Source of the DNA: Lichenicola cladoniae
GTDB lineage: Bacteria; Pseudomonadota; Alphaproteobacteria; Acetobacterales; Acetobacteraceae
DNA length: 64,000 nt
Direction: 5' to 3'
NCBI RefSeq assembly: GCF_013201075.1
Contig: NZ_CP053708.1
Coordinates: 809,501-873,500 of the forward strand
Shown: one piece after another, positions 55,882 to 63,930 of the stretch
Position numbering within the stretch: the stretch's first letter is position 1
Layout: every line of letters starts with the position of its first letter
Notes under the pieces: generated by a model
Told to the model about the DNA's origin: nothing
Databases searched by the model: none
Seen by the model: the letters and a program-made list of their open reading frames with translations, nothing else
Made by a program: the position numbers and the translations under genes

Positions 55882-56113
55882 GCTTCTTTGTCCGCTGGAG
55901 CAGCCTTTGCTCGACATCTTGCTTTGAGGAACAATCGGCCGTCCCTCACCGGCTGATCCAGCGGGTGGCGCGAATGGCAGATGCGGAGCCCGCTCCATTC
56001 GACCGACGTCTCGTGATCCTGCCATTCATTTTCGAATGGACACCGTGCACGCTTGTCGATGTCTAAACGAGCACGTTGCGCTCAGCTTCCCGTGCAGAAG
56101 AGGAGAGCTGTTC
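55882..56113. other. Intergenic region before the quinone oxidoreductase gene
   Basis: No separate gene is recognised. The reading frame of the next gene extends to 56036, but AGAGGAGAGC at 56098-56107 marks ATG 56114 as its start. The promoter should be within this gap. Confidence 0.4.
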
Positions 56114-57106
56114 ATGGCCAACATGTTGATGCAAGCGGCAATACTGGAAAAAATCGGAAGCCCGTTCCGAATCGCCACCGTGGCGCGGCCGTCACCGCTG
56201 GCCGGCCAGGTGCTGGTGCGCATTGCAGCGAGCGCAGTTAATCCACTCGACCTGAAGATCCGTGCTGGCGGGGCTGCCCATGCACGCCAGCTGCTGCCGG
56301 CCATCCTTGGCCTCGACATGGCAGGGACCGTCGAAGCAGTAGGTCCCGGTGTCACCGGGTTTTGCCGCGGCGACGAGGTCTATGGCATGACCGGGGGTGT
56401 CGGAGGCATACAAGGCTCTCTGGCCGAGTATGCTGCGGTCGACGAACGGCTGCTGGCAATCAAGCCAGCAAAGCTGTCGATGCGCGAGGCAGCCTCCCTC
56501 CCGCTGGCCTTCATCACGGCTTGGGAGGGTCTGGTGGATCGTGTCGGCATTCAGCCTGATCAAACCGTTCTCATCCAGGGGGGGGCTGGCGGTGTCGGAC
56601 ATATCGCCATCCAGATCGTCTTGGCGACCGGCGCCCGCGCCTATGCAACCGGGTCTACGAGAGACCAGGTCTTGATTGAACGGCTGGGTGCAACTTGGAT
56701 CGACCGCAACTCCGAGGCCAAGGACTACGTGTCGGAGCACACGGACGGACGCGGCTTCGATATCGTCTACGACACGGTTGGTGGCGCAGTCCTGGACGCT
56801 TCGTTTAACGCTGTCTGCCGTTTTGGTCATGTGGTCAGCGCGCTCGGCTGGGGAACTCATGCCTTGGCGCCACTCTCATTCCGAGCTGCAAGCTATTCCG
56901 GCGTCTTTACTCTCCTCCCGCTGCTGACGGGTGATGGTCGGACCCGCCATGGCGAAATCTTGCGCGAGGCGACCCGGCTGGCCGAGGCGGGGCGGCTCGC
57001 GCCCAAGGTCGATCCGCGGCGTTTCACGCTCGCGACGGTTGGCGAGGCTTACGCAGCACTCGAAGGACGCAAGACCGACGGCAAACTCGTTGTCGACATT
57101 GCCTGA
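56114..57106 (+). CDS. Zinc-independent quinone-oxidoreductase-like MDR enzyme
   Basis: The 330-residue protein is a medium-chain dehydrogenase/reductase of the quinone oxidoreductase (QOR) group. It has SAVNPLDLKIRAGG and LGLDMAGTVEAVGPGVTGF in the N-terminal GroES-like domain. The Rossmann motif QGGAGGVGHIAIQIVLATGA (about 155-174) follows, without the zinc-ligand Cys or His residues of alcohol dehydrogenases. It probably uses NADPH to reduce quinones or enones. It follows the LysR gene and fits the electrophile-stress theme of the region. The RBS is close to consensus. Confidence 0.92.
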   Translation: MANMLMQAAILEKIGSPFRIATVARPSPLAGQVLVRIAASAVNPLDLKIRAGGAAHARQLLPAILGLDMAGTVEAVGPGVTGFCRGDEVYGMTGGVGGIQGSLAEYAAVDERLLAIKPAKLSMREAASLPLAFITAWEGLVDRVGIQPDQTVLIQGGAGGVGHIAIQIVLATGARAYATGSTRDQVLIERLGATWIDRNSEAKDYVSEHTDGRGFDIVYDTVGGAVLDASFNAVCRFGHVVSALGWGTHALAPLSFRAASYSGVFTLLPLLTGDGRTRHGEILREATRLAEAGRLAPKVDPRRFTLATVGEAYAALEGRKTDGKLVVDIA

Positions 57107-57658
57107 CAGCAAAACAAAGAGAGGCGAAGTGCGGTTATAAGGATGAACCGGTTTACTGAAAGGTAAGTCCTCAACATGCTTCTGGGCATCTTGCAGCGTG
57201 CTGTCTATTGCGCGTCCCGGGGCGGCGTGGATGCGAAATAAGGTAGCTCGTATAACGATTGTTGATGGCCATGCCGCTTTCAAATAGAATGGCAAGCTGA
57301 GCAGATAAACAAACTACGCCATTGTCACGTTAGCTGGTGGTGACGGCCGCTTTGCCTCCGATCGCCCGCCCGGCCTAATCCGCGCCTTGTTCGACACAAC
57401 CGAGCCAGGCAAGCCAGTTCGAACGTATCACACGAAGGCAATGCCTATGATCCTAATGACCTAAGATGAGATCGAGACACGGCTGATAGCGTCAACACGT
57501 GGAGTTCTGGAGCTGCAGCGGCCCTTGCTGGATGACGCGCCGGTTGTCGTGGCGCGGGGCTCCTGAAAGGATGGAGCGATCATATCAAACTGATGATGTG
57601 CGCGTTCCAGCCCGACGCAGTGGTGGTTGGAACGCGGATCATTCTTCATTTATGGCAT
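57107..57658. other. Stretch without a supported gene
   Basis: Open frames are short. On the plus strand near 57465-57560 the text DEIETRLIASTRGVLELQRP ends at a stop before 57570 and may be the remnant of a protein. No family, repeat or promoter can be named. Confidence 0.3.
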
Positions 57659-57889
57659 CTAATGGATAGCCTCACTTAATACACTGTTCGCTTCTATATC
57701 GAGTCCGTGGGGAAAAATTCTCTCTGCGCCTTGCCAAATCTCGATGTAAGCTCCGGCACCTGTGACTAGCTGACCGAAGCGAATGGCTTCAGCATCATTA
57801 GGGCAGACGACGTCTTCAACACGTGTGTAAGGCAGATCTAGCTTGACTTTTGTGTATACGTAATAGTTTGGCAATGTAGCACCCTCCAT
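57659..57889 (-). CDS. Small uncharacterised protein, separated from its upstream region by IS30
   Basis: The 76-residue protein begins MEGATLPNYYVYTKVKLDLP and includes DVVCPNDAEAIRFGQLVTGA and EIWQGAERIF. The latter resembles small DUF-type proteins with a conserved W near the end, but I cannot name the family. The IS30 insertion at 57899 lies nine bases before the ATG. The pre-insertion sequence would put CAGGG just upstream of the start as ribosome site, and the IS has replaced the first part of it. The promoter is on the far side of the IS, so expression is probably lost unless the IS supplies one. Confidence 0.5.
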   Translation of the reverse strand: MEGATLPNYYVYTKVKLDLPYTRVEDVVCPNDAEAIRFGQLVTGAGAYIEIWQGAERIFPHGLDIEANSVLSEAIH

Positions 57890-57898
57890 AAAACCCTG

Positions 57899-59011
57899 GG
57901 CGGATTCAAGTTCCGGAGCGAACACCCACGCCGAAGACTTTGTTTACACCAGCCTGCCCGGCCAGCAACATGCTGAATTGCTCGCTTGGCGTCGCGTAGT
58001 CGAGCGTCTTTCGAGGACGGCTATTCAGGCTGTCGGCAACGATGTCGAGATCGTCCTGATCCAAGCCCGACAGAGCCGTGCCTTTCGGGAAATACTGGCG
58101 CAGCAGACCATTGGTGTTTTCGTTGGAGCCACGCTGCCAAGGTGAGTGAGGGTCGGCGAAGAAGATCCTCATGCCAGTGCTCAGCGCCACGCTTTCGTGC
58201 TGTGCCATTTCCTTGCCTTGGTCGTAGGTCAGCGTCTTGCGCAAAGATGCGGGAATGGCATTCAGCGCGCCGGAGAAAGCGCTCGCCACCACATCGGACT
58301 TGCGCGTAGGCATGTGCACCAGCACCACAAAGCGGCTTGTCCGCTCGACCAACGTGCCGATGGCACTCGCTCCGCCGGTGCCCAGAATAAGATCGCCTTC
58401 CCAATGGCCCGGGACCAGCCGGCCCTCGATTTCCTCAGGTCGTTCCTTGATGTTGGTCATGTTGCAAAGTTTGCCGCGGCGTTCGCTGCCCTTTGGCTTG
58501 CGGCCGCGCATTGGCTTGTCCTGTCGCAAATACGAGATCAGCTCACGGCGTAGTTCACCGCGCGGCAAGGCGTAAATCGCCGTGTAGATTGCCTCGTGCG
58601 ATACCGACAGACCAGGTGGCTGCTCCGTTCCCGCCTCCATCCGCTTACGCCTGCCCGATATCTGCTCGGGGGACCAACCCAGACGCAAAAGCCTCGCCAC
58701 ACGGCCGAACAGCTCACCATCATGCGCCAGAACAGGCCTGCGTCCAGTCAGGCGACGATCTGCCTCGGCCTGCGTCGCCGCAGCCTGCGCCCGGTAGGAG
58801 GTCGCGCCGCCATGCCGATTGATCTCGTCCGAAATCATGCCCGCAGAGCGATCCAAGTCGCGTGCAATCGCCCGCACGCCCCAGCTATCACAAAGGCGAA
58901 CCTCGATCATCGATCGATCAAACACCGTTAGCTTACGTCGTTGCCCTGCCATCCCACCACCCTACACCCGTTGGCCCGGCGTGGGTGTTCGCTCCGGAAC
59001 TTGAATCCGCC
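57899..59011 (-). mobile_element. Intact IS30-family insertion sequence (1113 bp)
   Basis: The ends are long inverted repeats (GGCGGATTCAAGTTCCGGAG and on to about 35 bases). A 3-base duplication CTG lies at 57896-57898 and 59012-59014. A single intact transposase gene is inside. The element splits what was a continuous upstream region of the small gene at 57659-57889. Confidence 0.93.
57906..58952 (-). CDS. IS30-family transposase
   Basis: The 348-residue protein has the N-terminal HTH region of IS30 (VRLCDSWGVRAIARDLDRSA; MISDEINRHGG) and the block RLLRLGWSPEQISGRRKRME. The DDE core follows: GHWEGDLILG with the first Asp, TLTYDQGKEMAQH with the second, and NENTNGLLRQYFPKGT with the Glu. 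It is full length and should be active. It fills the element between the inverted repeats and ends inside the left one. Confidence 0.95.
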   Translation of the reverse strand: MAGQRRKLTVFDRSMIEVRLCDSWGVRAIARDLDRSAGMISDEINRHGGATSYRAQAAATQAEADRRLTGRRPVLAHDGELFGRVARLLRLGWSPEQISGRRKRMEAGTEQPPGLSVSHEAIYTAIYALPRGELRRELISYLRQDKPMRGRKPKGSERRGKLCNMTNIKERPEEIEGRLVPGHWEGDLILGTGGASAIGTLVERTSRFVVLVHMPTRKSDVVASAFSGALNAIPASLRKTLTYDQGKEMAQHESVALSTGMRIFFADPHSPWQRGSNENTNGLLRQYFPKGTALSGLDQDDLDIVADSLNSRPRKTLDYATPSEQFSMLLAGQAGVNKVFGVGVRSGT

Positions 59012-59118
59012 CTGATTTAAAAACAAACAAATAAAAAATGGATCGGTAACTCTAATTCTTGATACCAGGCAGCTGCCGGTTACTGAGCATATGATTTGGA
59101 TCGGTTATAGGATGGTTT

Positions 59119-59334
59119 CTATATGGCCGGCTTATTCCAGGCCGCTATGTCGACTGGTTTAGCACTGTCTGATGCTGACACGAGGCGACCTTCCTCAATC
59201 GTCGTCGCCTCAGTGCGCTGACCGTTCATCCAAGTCAGATAGGCTTTGTCGGTATCTGCTATGACGCCACCAAACCTCATGCGCCGCCCTCCCGACTTGC
59301 AACAAACCATCTCACCGACCGGGAAGTTTCTCAT
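59119..59334 (-). CDS. Small DUF2158/YodC-like protein
   Basis: The 71-residue protein begins MRNFPVGEMVCCKSGGRRMR and continues with TWMNGQRTEATTIEEGRLV. The order GD/E-VV-x-x-KSGGxxM followed by a W and a G fits the DUF2158 (YodC) family, small beta-barrel-like proteins of unknown role. AGGA precedes the ATG by eight bases. The gene is orphaned between two intact IS elements (IS30 and IS630). Confidence 0.6.
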   Translation of the reverse strand: MRNFPVGEMVCCKSGGRRMRFGGVIADTDKAYLTWMNGQRTEATTIEEGRLVSASDSAKPVDIAAWNKPAI

Positions 59335-59372
59335 TTATTATCCTAAGGCATGTCATCGAAGTCTGCGTATTA

Positions 59373-60473
59373 CTCAGCAGTCGGTGATATAAGCTACACT
59401 TGCCACTCTGAAGAATGAGCGCACCAGCTTGGGCATACGTTTGAGTTTGGCAAGCTGACCCTCGATCTTCTCGCCCAAGCTATCGCCCTTCCGCAATGGT
59501 GTTCTGGCTACACCGGTACGCTTGATGTGGCTCCACACGAGCTCGTCCGGGTTAAGATCGGGAGCGTAGCCGGGAAGAAAGTGAAGCGTCAGCATCCCGT
59601 TGGTTGATTGGATGTAGGCGTTCACGAGCTTTGTCTTGTGGGCTGGAAGACCATCGACTACGAGATGAACGGGCTTGCGGCGGTTACGCATCATCATCTT
59701 CAGTAGGACGATAAACAGCTCCGCGTTGAGGCCGCCCTGGTAGGTGCAATACCAGAACGCACCGCGAGCGTTGACGGCTGATGCCGCGCTGATCGACTGC
59801 CGTTGACCCGGGCGCTCGACAACCGGTGTTTGTCCCTTCTTGCCCCAGGTCTTCCCATGCACCGTATCGGCACGGAACCCCGATTCGTCCCAGAAGTAGA
59901 TCTCGCCGCCCTCGCTTTTTGCTCTACTGGCAATAGAAGGAAACGTATCACGCTGCCACGTCTGGATGGCTTCAGGGTCGCGTTGATAAGCCCTCTGCAA
60001 CGGCTTCTGCGGCGTGAGCTCCAGCCTCGCCAGTAGGGTGCCGACTGCCGTCAAGCCAATTTTGATGCCGAACTTCTCCTCGATCAAAGCGGAGATCATG
60101 GAGCGCGTCCAAAGACCGAAATCCAGACCATACTGACGAGGATCTTTCCCATTGACCCAAAGGAACACCTGCTGCTCCTGACTTGGCGTCAGACTGCGCG
60201 GCGGGCCCAGAGACTTTGTCGAATGCAGCGCCTCATCTCCCAGTTCAGGCGTTGACGCTGCTCTGAGCCATTTGTAGATCGTGGTCCGGCAGAAGCCATA
60301 CGACGCTACGACAGAGGACGGCCGTTCACCGTCGCGAACGCGTTCAACTGCCATCAGCCGTATGGCTTCCAGCGTCCCATGATCAAAAGTTCGGCCATCT
60401 CTCTTCATGCCTGACCGTATCAAATGGCAGATACTAGTACAAGGGATTGTAGCCTATGTCACCGACTTGTGAG
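59373..60473 (-). mobile_element. Intact IS630-family insertion sequence (1101 bp)
   Basis: The ends are imperfect inverted repeats of about 27 bases with CTCA tips and the shared core AGTCGGTGA. A TA dinucleotide is duplicated at 59371-59372 and 60474-60475, the rule for IS630/Tc1-type elements. The transposase is uninterrupted, and its stop codon falls in the left repeat. Confidence 0.92.
59374..60423 (-). CDS. IS630-family transposase
   Basis: The 349-residue protein has an N-terminal helix-turn-helix (VVASYGFCRTTIYKWLRAAS) and a winged helix with RQYGLDFGLWTRSMISALIE. The DDE core follows: IYFWDESGFRAD with the first Asp, HLVVDGLPAHKTK with the second, and YAPDLNPDELVWSH with the Glu. 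It is complete. Frameshifting, used by some IS630 members, is not needed here. It fills the element defined by the inverted repeats and TA duplication. Confidence 0.95.
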   Translation of the reverse strand: MIRSGMKRDGRTFDHGTLEAIRLMAVERVRDGERPSSVVASYGFCRTTIYKWLRAASTPELGDEALHSTKSLGPPRSLTPSQEQQVFLWVNGKDPRQYGLDFGLWTRSMISALIEEKFGIKIGLTAVGTLLARLELTPQKPLQRAYQRDPEAIQTWQRDTFPSIASRAKSEGGEIYFWDESGFRADTVHGKTWGKKGQTPVVERPGQRQSISAASAVNARGAFWYCTYQGGLNAELFIVLLKMMMRNRRKPVHLVVDGLPAHKTKLVNAYIQSTNGMLTLHFLPGYAPDLNPDELVWSHIKRTGVARTPLRKGDSLGEKIEGQLAKLKRMPKLVRSFFRVASVAYITDC

Positions 60474-60644
60474 TAACATATAATCAAAGTTAGGTAAGTC
60501 GTTCAGGGTGAACACATTTTTTGCAACTTTTCCGTGTTGCTTAGGCGTTGAGACACTACTATTACGAGCGTTTGTTTATGTATTATTGCATATGCGATGA
60601 TCGTGCTTTATTTAGAAACACGATTTTCAGTCATCGCAGCCCTA
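60474..60644. other. AT-rich spacer between two IS elements
   Basis: About 170 bases of AT-rich DNA (for example 60570-60620) lie between IS630 and IS5. No gene is recognised; the IS5 transposase frame extends through it upstream of its likely start. Such AT-rich DNA is a common target for insertion. Confidence 0.35.
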
Positions 60645-61511
60645 GAGGGTGTTACGTACTTCTGCGAGGCTGCGGTCTAATGGAGATGGATGTCTCCCGT
60701 GCTGCCTCGCAAGCCCTACCAGCTGACGTCAGCGACCAGGAATGGTCACTGGTTGTCCCGAATCTGACGCTGATGACGGAGGCGGCCCCGCAGCCTGAGC
60801 ACTCCCTGCAGGAACTGTTCAACGCCCTGCGCTACGTGATTCGCTACGGCATCGCCTGGCGCGCCATGCCGAATGATTTCCCGCCGTGGGCGGCGGTGTA
60901 TCAGCAGTCCCAGCGTTGGCTGGCAGCGGGATGTTTCGAGATGCTGGCGCAGGACTTGCGGGCACTGCTGCGGCGGGCTTGCGGCCGGCGGGAAGAGCCG
61001 AGTGCTGCGATCATCGACAGCCGCACCCTGCGTTCGACACCGGAAAGCGGCACCCGCGCTGGCTACGATGGGGCCAAGCGCAAACGCGGGTCGAAGGTGC
61101 ATCTGGCGGTGGACACGCTCGGCCACCTGCTGGCGTTGCACGTCACACCGGCCGATGTCGGTGACCGGGCTGCGGTCACGCGTCTTGCCGCCGAGATCCA
61201 GGACGCGACTGGCGACAGCGTCAGTCTTGCCTATGTCGACCAGGGTTATACTGGCAAGGTCGCGGCGAAGGCGGCGGCCGCCGAAGGCATCCAGTTGCAT
61301 GTCGTCAAACTGCCAGAGGCAAAGCGTGGTTTCGTCTTGTTGCCCCGACGCTGGGTCGTCGAAAGATCCTTTGCCTGGGCCACACGCTGCCGTCGGCTAG
61401 TCAAGGATTACGAACGCTATGCCACAACCCTCGCCGGCTTCCACGTGATCGCTTTCGTCGGATACATGTTCAAGCAGGCCGCAGACCTTATGAAAAGTGC
61501 ATAACACCCTC
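60645..61511 (+). mobile_element. Intact IS5-family insertion sequence (about 867 bp)
   Basis: The ends GAGGGTGTTA (60645) and TAACACCCTC (to 61511) are inverted repeats that extend outward through CTA / TAG. The exact border and target duplication are therefore ambiguous by two or three bases. One intact transposase gene lies inside. It belongs to a different IS5 group from the element at 2388-3251. Confidence 0.85.
60680..61504 (+). CDS. IS5-family transposase
   Basis: The 274-residue protein has the N-terminal DUF4096-like part (LQELFNALRYVIRYGIAWRA; FPPWAAVYQQSQRWL). The catalytic positions follow: Asp in AAIIDSRTLRSTPESG, Asp in SLAYVDQGYTGKV, and Glu in RRWVVERSFAWATRCRRLVK. ATG 60680 is taken as start, because codons upstream lie in the AT-rich spacer and outside the inverted repeat. 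The C-terminus ends seven bases before the right end. Confidence 0.93.
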   Translation: MEMDVSRAASQALPADVSDQEWSLVVPNLTLMTEAAPQPEHSLQELFNALRYVIRYGIAWRAMPNDFPPWAAVYQQSQRWLAAGCFEMLAQDLRALLRRACGRREEPSAAIIDSRTLRSTPESGTRAGYDGAKRKRGSKVHLAVDTLGHLLALHVTPADVGDRAAVTRLAAEIQDATGDSVSLAYVDQGYTGKVAAKAAAAEGIQLHVVKLPEAKRGFVLLPRRWVVERSFAWATRCRRLVKDYERYATTLAGFHVIAFVGYMFKQAADLMKSA

Positions 61512-61682
61512 TAGAGTCACGCCGCACGGAGGTCCGCTTGGCGCGGCTAGGCCAACCCGTCGCGGCGCACAGGCCTCCCGTCCCAATCAACGGACGGCAG
61601 CATCGTCGCCTCGAGAAACCAGCCGGCCCAGCTGGGCGTAGAGTTCGCCGTCGCGGGCCTCCTGGCCAATCATTAATGTAGG
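61512..61682. other. Spacer with a possible IS3 OrfA scrap
   Basis: On the minus strand about 25 residues (GQEARDGELYAQLGRLVSRG) resemble the coiled C-terminus of IS3 OrfA proteins, but the match is too short to be certain. No gene is called. The downstream end of the sulfur operon also lies here. Confidence 0.3.
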
Positions 61683-62099
61683 TTAAGCGACCAGCCGCGA
61701 TTTGATGGCGCTGAGGTCAAAGCCAGCGTCAGCGCTCGCTTTCATGAGCATTTCGGGCGACGTCTCGCCAACTTGAGAAAGGGCCCACATCATCGCCGCC
61801 CGCGTTCCGGTCCTGCAATAACCAAGAACCGGACCCGGCGATTTCGAAATTGCAGCGCGCATCTGCGCGATATCGCTCTCATCGATGCCGATGGCGGTAG
61901 TGACGGGGATGTGGGCGAAGTCCAGACCGTGGCTTTGGGCGATGGCCTCCATATCCTCGGCGCTAGGCTGGTCGGCGTCTTCCGCGTCGGGCCGACTGTC
62001 GATGATCGTGCGGAACCCCGCATCGGCTGCCGCGGCGACATCGGCTGCGGAGAGTTGCGGCGAGGCCGAAAACGAAGCCGAAAGGCGCTTGAAGGTCAT
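61683..62099 (-). CDS. DUF442 phosphatase-like/sulfur-transferase family protein
   Basis: The 138-residue protein has the DUF442 (TIGR01244) fold with a Cys-x5-Arg loop GYCRTGTRA, like tyrosine phosphatases and the Blh-linked sulfur proteins. LSASFSASPQLSAADVAAA begins the domain and TIIDSRPDAED is a typical early block. Members are encoded with persulfide dioxygenases and are thought to act on sulfane sulfur. It is the last of four genes on the minus strand, nine bases after the DUF6691 gene. Confidence 0.88.
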   Translation of the reverse strand: MTFKRLSASFSASPQLSAADVAAAADAGFRTIIDSRPDAEDADQPSAEDMEAIAQSHGLDFAHIPVTTAIGIDESDIAQMRAAISKSPGPVLGYCRTGTRAAMMWALSQVGETSPEMLMKASADAGFDLSAIKSRLVA

Positions 62100-62108
62100 G
62101 GCAGTCTC

Positions 62109-62564
62109 CTAGGTCGTCCGAGCATTGGTCGGCAAAAGGCGGTGGGCCGCGCGCCATGAGTCGAGTCGCTGAATTGCCATTCCAAGCAGCATCGGGGCGA
62201 CGAAGATCAGGGCTGAGCGTGGTTTGATTGCGAAATCGGCGATCGCCGGGCCGGGACATAGACCGGACAGGCCCCAGCCGATGCCGAAGATCGCCGCGCC
62301 TGCAATCAGGCGGAAGTCGACCAGTCGTGTCGACGGAAGTACGAAGGCCTCGGCGTAGATGGGTTTTTGCATCTTGGACTCGAGCATCCAAGCCACCGCC
62401 ATGACACCCACCGCTCCACCCATGACGAAAGCCAGGGTCGGATCCCAGTGACCGAAGACATCAAGGAAGCCGCGAATGCGCGCGGGATCGACCATGCCCG
62501 AAACGGCAAGGCCGGCGCCGAAGAGCGTACCCGACAACAGAGCGATGAGAACATTGCGGATCAT
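62109..62564 (-). CDS. YeeE/YedE-family membrane protein (DUF6691-type)
   Basis: The 151-residue protein has four membrane helices and the half-transporter signatures SGTLFGAGLAVSGMVDPARI and GIGWGLSGLCPGPA with a conserved Cys. YeeE/YedE proteins carry thiosulfate or sulfane sulfur. The start ATG 62564 overlaps the stop of the preceding gene (ATGA), so the two half-size proteins are co-translated and probably form one transporter. Confidence 0.9.
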   Translation of the reverse strand: MIRNVLIALLSGTLFGAGLAVSGMVDPARIRGFLDVFGHWDPTLAFVMGGAVGVMAVAWMLESKMQKPIYAEAFVLPSTRLVDFRLIAGAAIFGIGWGLSGLCPGPAIADFAIKPRSALIFVAPMLLGMAIQRLDSWRAAHRLLPTNARTT

Positions 62565-63004
62565 GCCGCTACGCCCAGCAGATGCATGAGAGCAACGGTG
62601 GCTATTCCGGCGATCATAAAGACCGCTGTCGCCACAATCGAGCGGAGGGACCGTCGGGATACCCCGCACACCCCGTGGCCGCTGGTGCATCCGTTGCCGA
62701 GGCGCGTGCCAAAGCCGACCACAAGGCCGCCGACAGCCAGGATGGCGGGACTACCGGGGAGGTGCGTCTCGACCGGTCCGACAATCGCTGCGATGAGCGC
62801 CGCGCCAAGCGGCAATCCCACCACGAAGGCCATCGCCCAGGACCACGGCGCGCCATCGGCGGCTAGTCCAGACGCCCGCGCGGCCATGCCACTAACGCCA
62901 GCGATACGACCGAGCCCTAATAGCATCAGTGCTGACGCCAGGCCGATCATTGCGCCACCAATTAGCCCCTGCAAGGGCATCGCTGTTGGGCCGACACCGG
63001 TCAT
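62561..63004 (-). CDS. YeeE/YedE-family membrane protein
   Basis: The 147-residue protein has four membrane helices and the signature RLGNGCTSGHGVCGVSRRS (about 103-121), in which the two Cys residues are those used by YeeE in thiosulfate uptake. The start ATG 63004 shares a TGATG with the stop of the MBL gene. It is the partner half of the following DUF6691-type protein. The pair probably moves thiosulfate or another sulfur species across the inner membrane. Confidence 0.9.
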   Translation of the reverse strand: MTGVGPTAMPLQGLIGGAMIGLASALMLLGLGRIAGVSGMAARASGLAADGAPWSWAMAFVVGLPLGAALIAAIVGPVETHLPGSPAILAVGGLVVGFGTRLGNGCTSGHGVCGVSRRSLRSIVATAVFMIAGIATVALMHLLGVAA

Positions 63005-63930
63005 CACAGCGCGTCCAGCGGGATTTTCAGGAAGCGGGCCCCGTTCGACTCGGGGTCCGGTAGATGGCCGCCGCGCATATTCACCTGGATCGACGGAATG
63101 ATCAGCTTTGGCATGCTCAAGGTCGCGTCGCGCGCGTTACGCATCGCCACAAAGTCATCCTCAAGGACGCCCTCATGGACCTGGACATTGCTGGACCGTT
63201 GCGCGCCGACCGTTGTCTCCCAGACAAACTGCTCACGCCCGACAGCCTTGTAGTCGTGACAGAGAAAGAGCCGCGTCTCGGGTGGCAGGCTCAAAAGCCG
63301 TCGGATGGAACGGAAGAGCTGGCGGGAATCTCCGCCAGGAAAATCGGCCCGCGCCGTGCCGTAGTCCGGCATGAATAAAGTGTCGCCGGTGAATACCGCG
63401 TCGCCGATGACATAGGCCAGATCGGCAGGGGTGTGCCCGGGAACGTGGAGGGCCATCGCCTGCATATCGCCGACCATGAAGTGGTCACCATCGTCAAACA
63501 GCCGATCAAACTCTGACCCGTCGCGCGCGAACTCTGTTCCGGCGTTGAAGATTTTGCCGAAGACATTTTGGACGTGGATGATTTCGCGGCCAATCGCCAA
63601 CTGTCCGCCAAGTTCCGCCTTCAGGTAGGGGGCGGCGCTAAGGTGATCCGCGTGAGCGTGCGTCTCCAAAACCCAGCCCACGGTCAGGCCTTCAGTCTTT
63701 ACGTAGGAGATGATCTTGTCGGCGGATTTACGGGAGATCCGTCCTGACGCCACGTCGAAATCCAGCACGCTATCAATGATGACGGCAGACCGAGTCGCAG
63801 GGTCATGGATGACGTAAGACGCTGTGTTGGTGGCCTCGTCGAAGAAGCTTTCGACGATCGGCGCAGTCCCCCGGCCCGCTCGGACGCCGCAGATCAACGC
63901 TGACGCTTGGGCTAAATGGTGATCAGACAT
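63004..63930 (-). CDS. MBL-fold persulfide dioxygenase-like protein (Blh/ETHE1 family)
   Basis: The 308-residue protein is a metallo-beta-lactamase-fold enzyme with THAHADHLSAAPYLK (metal His and Asp), VPGHTPADLAYVIG (His) and FTGDTLFMPDYGTAR (Asp), and CHDY near the end (His). These are the ETHE1/Blh iron-site residues. It would oxidise glutathione persulfide to sulfite. It is the first gene of a four-gene operon with two YeeE/YedE half-transporters and a DUF442 protein. A BigR-type repressor, usual in such operons, may lie beyond the window end. The start at 63930 follows AAAGGTGGAAA. Confidence 0.92.
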   Translation of the reverse strand: MSDHHLAQASALICGVRAGRGTAPIVESFFDEATNTASYVIHDPATRSAVIIDSVLDFDVASGRISRKSADKIISYVKTEGLTVGWVLETHAHADHLSAAPYLKAELGGQLAIGREIIHVQNVFGKIFNAGTEFARDGSEFDRLFDDGDHFMVGDMQAMALHVPGHTPADLAYVIGDAVFTGDTLFMPDYGTARADFPGGDSRQLFRSIRRLLSLPPETRLFLCHDYKAVGREQFVWETTVGAQRSSNVQVHEGVLEDDFVAMRNARDATLSMPKLIIPSIQVNMRGGHLPDPESNGARFLKIPLDAL

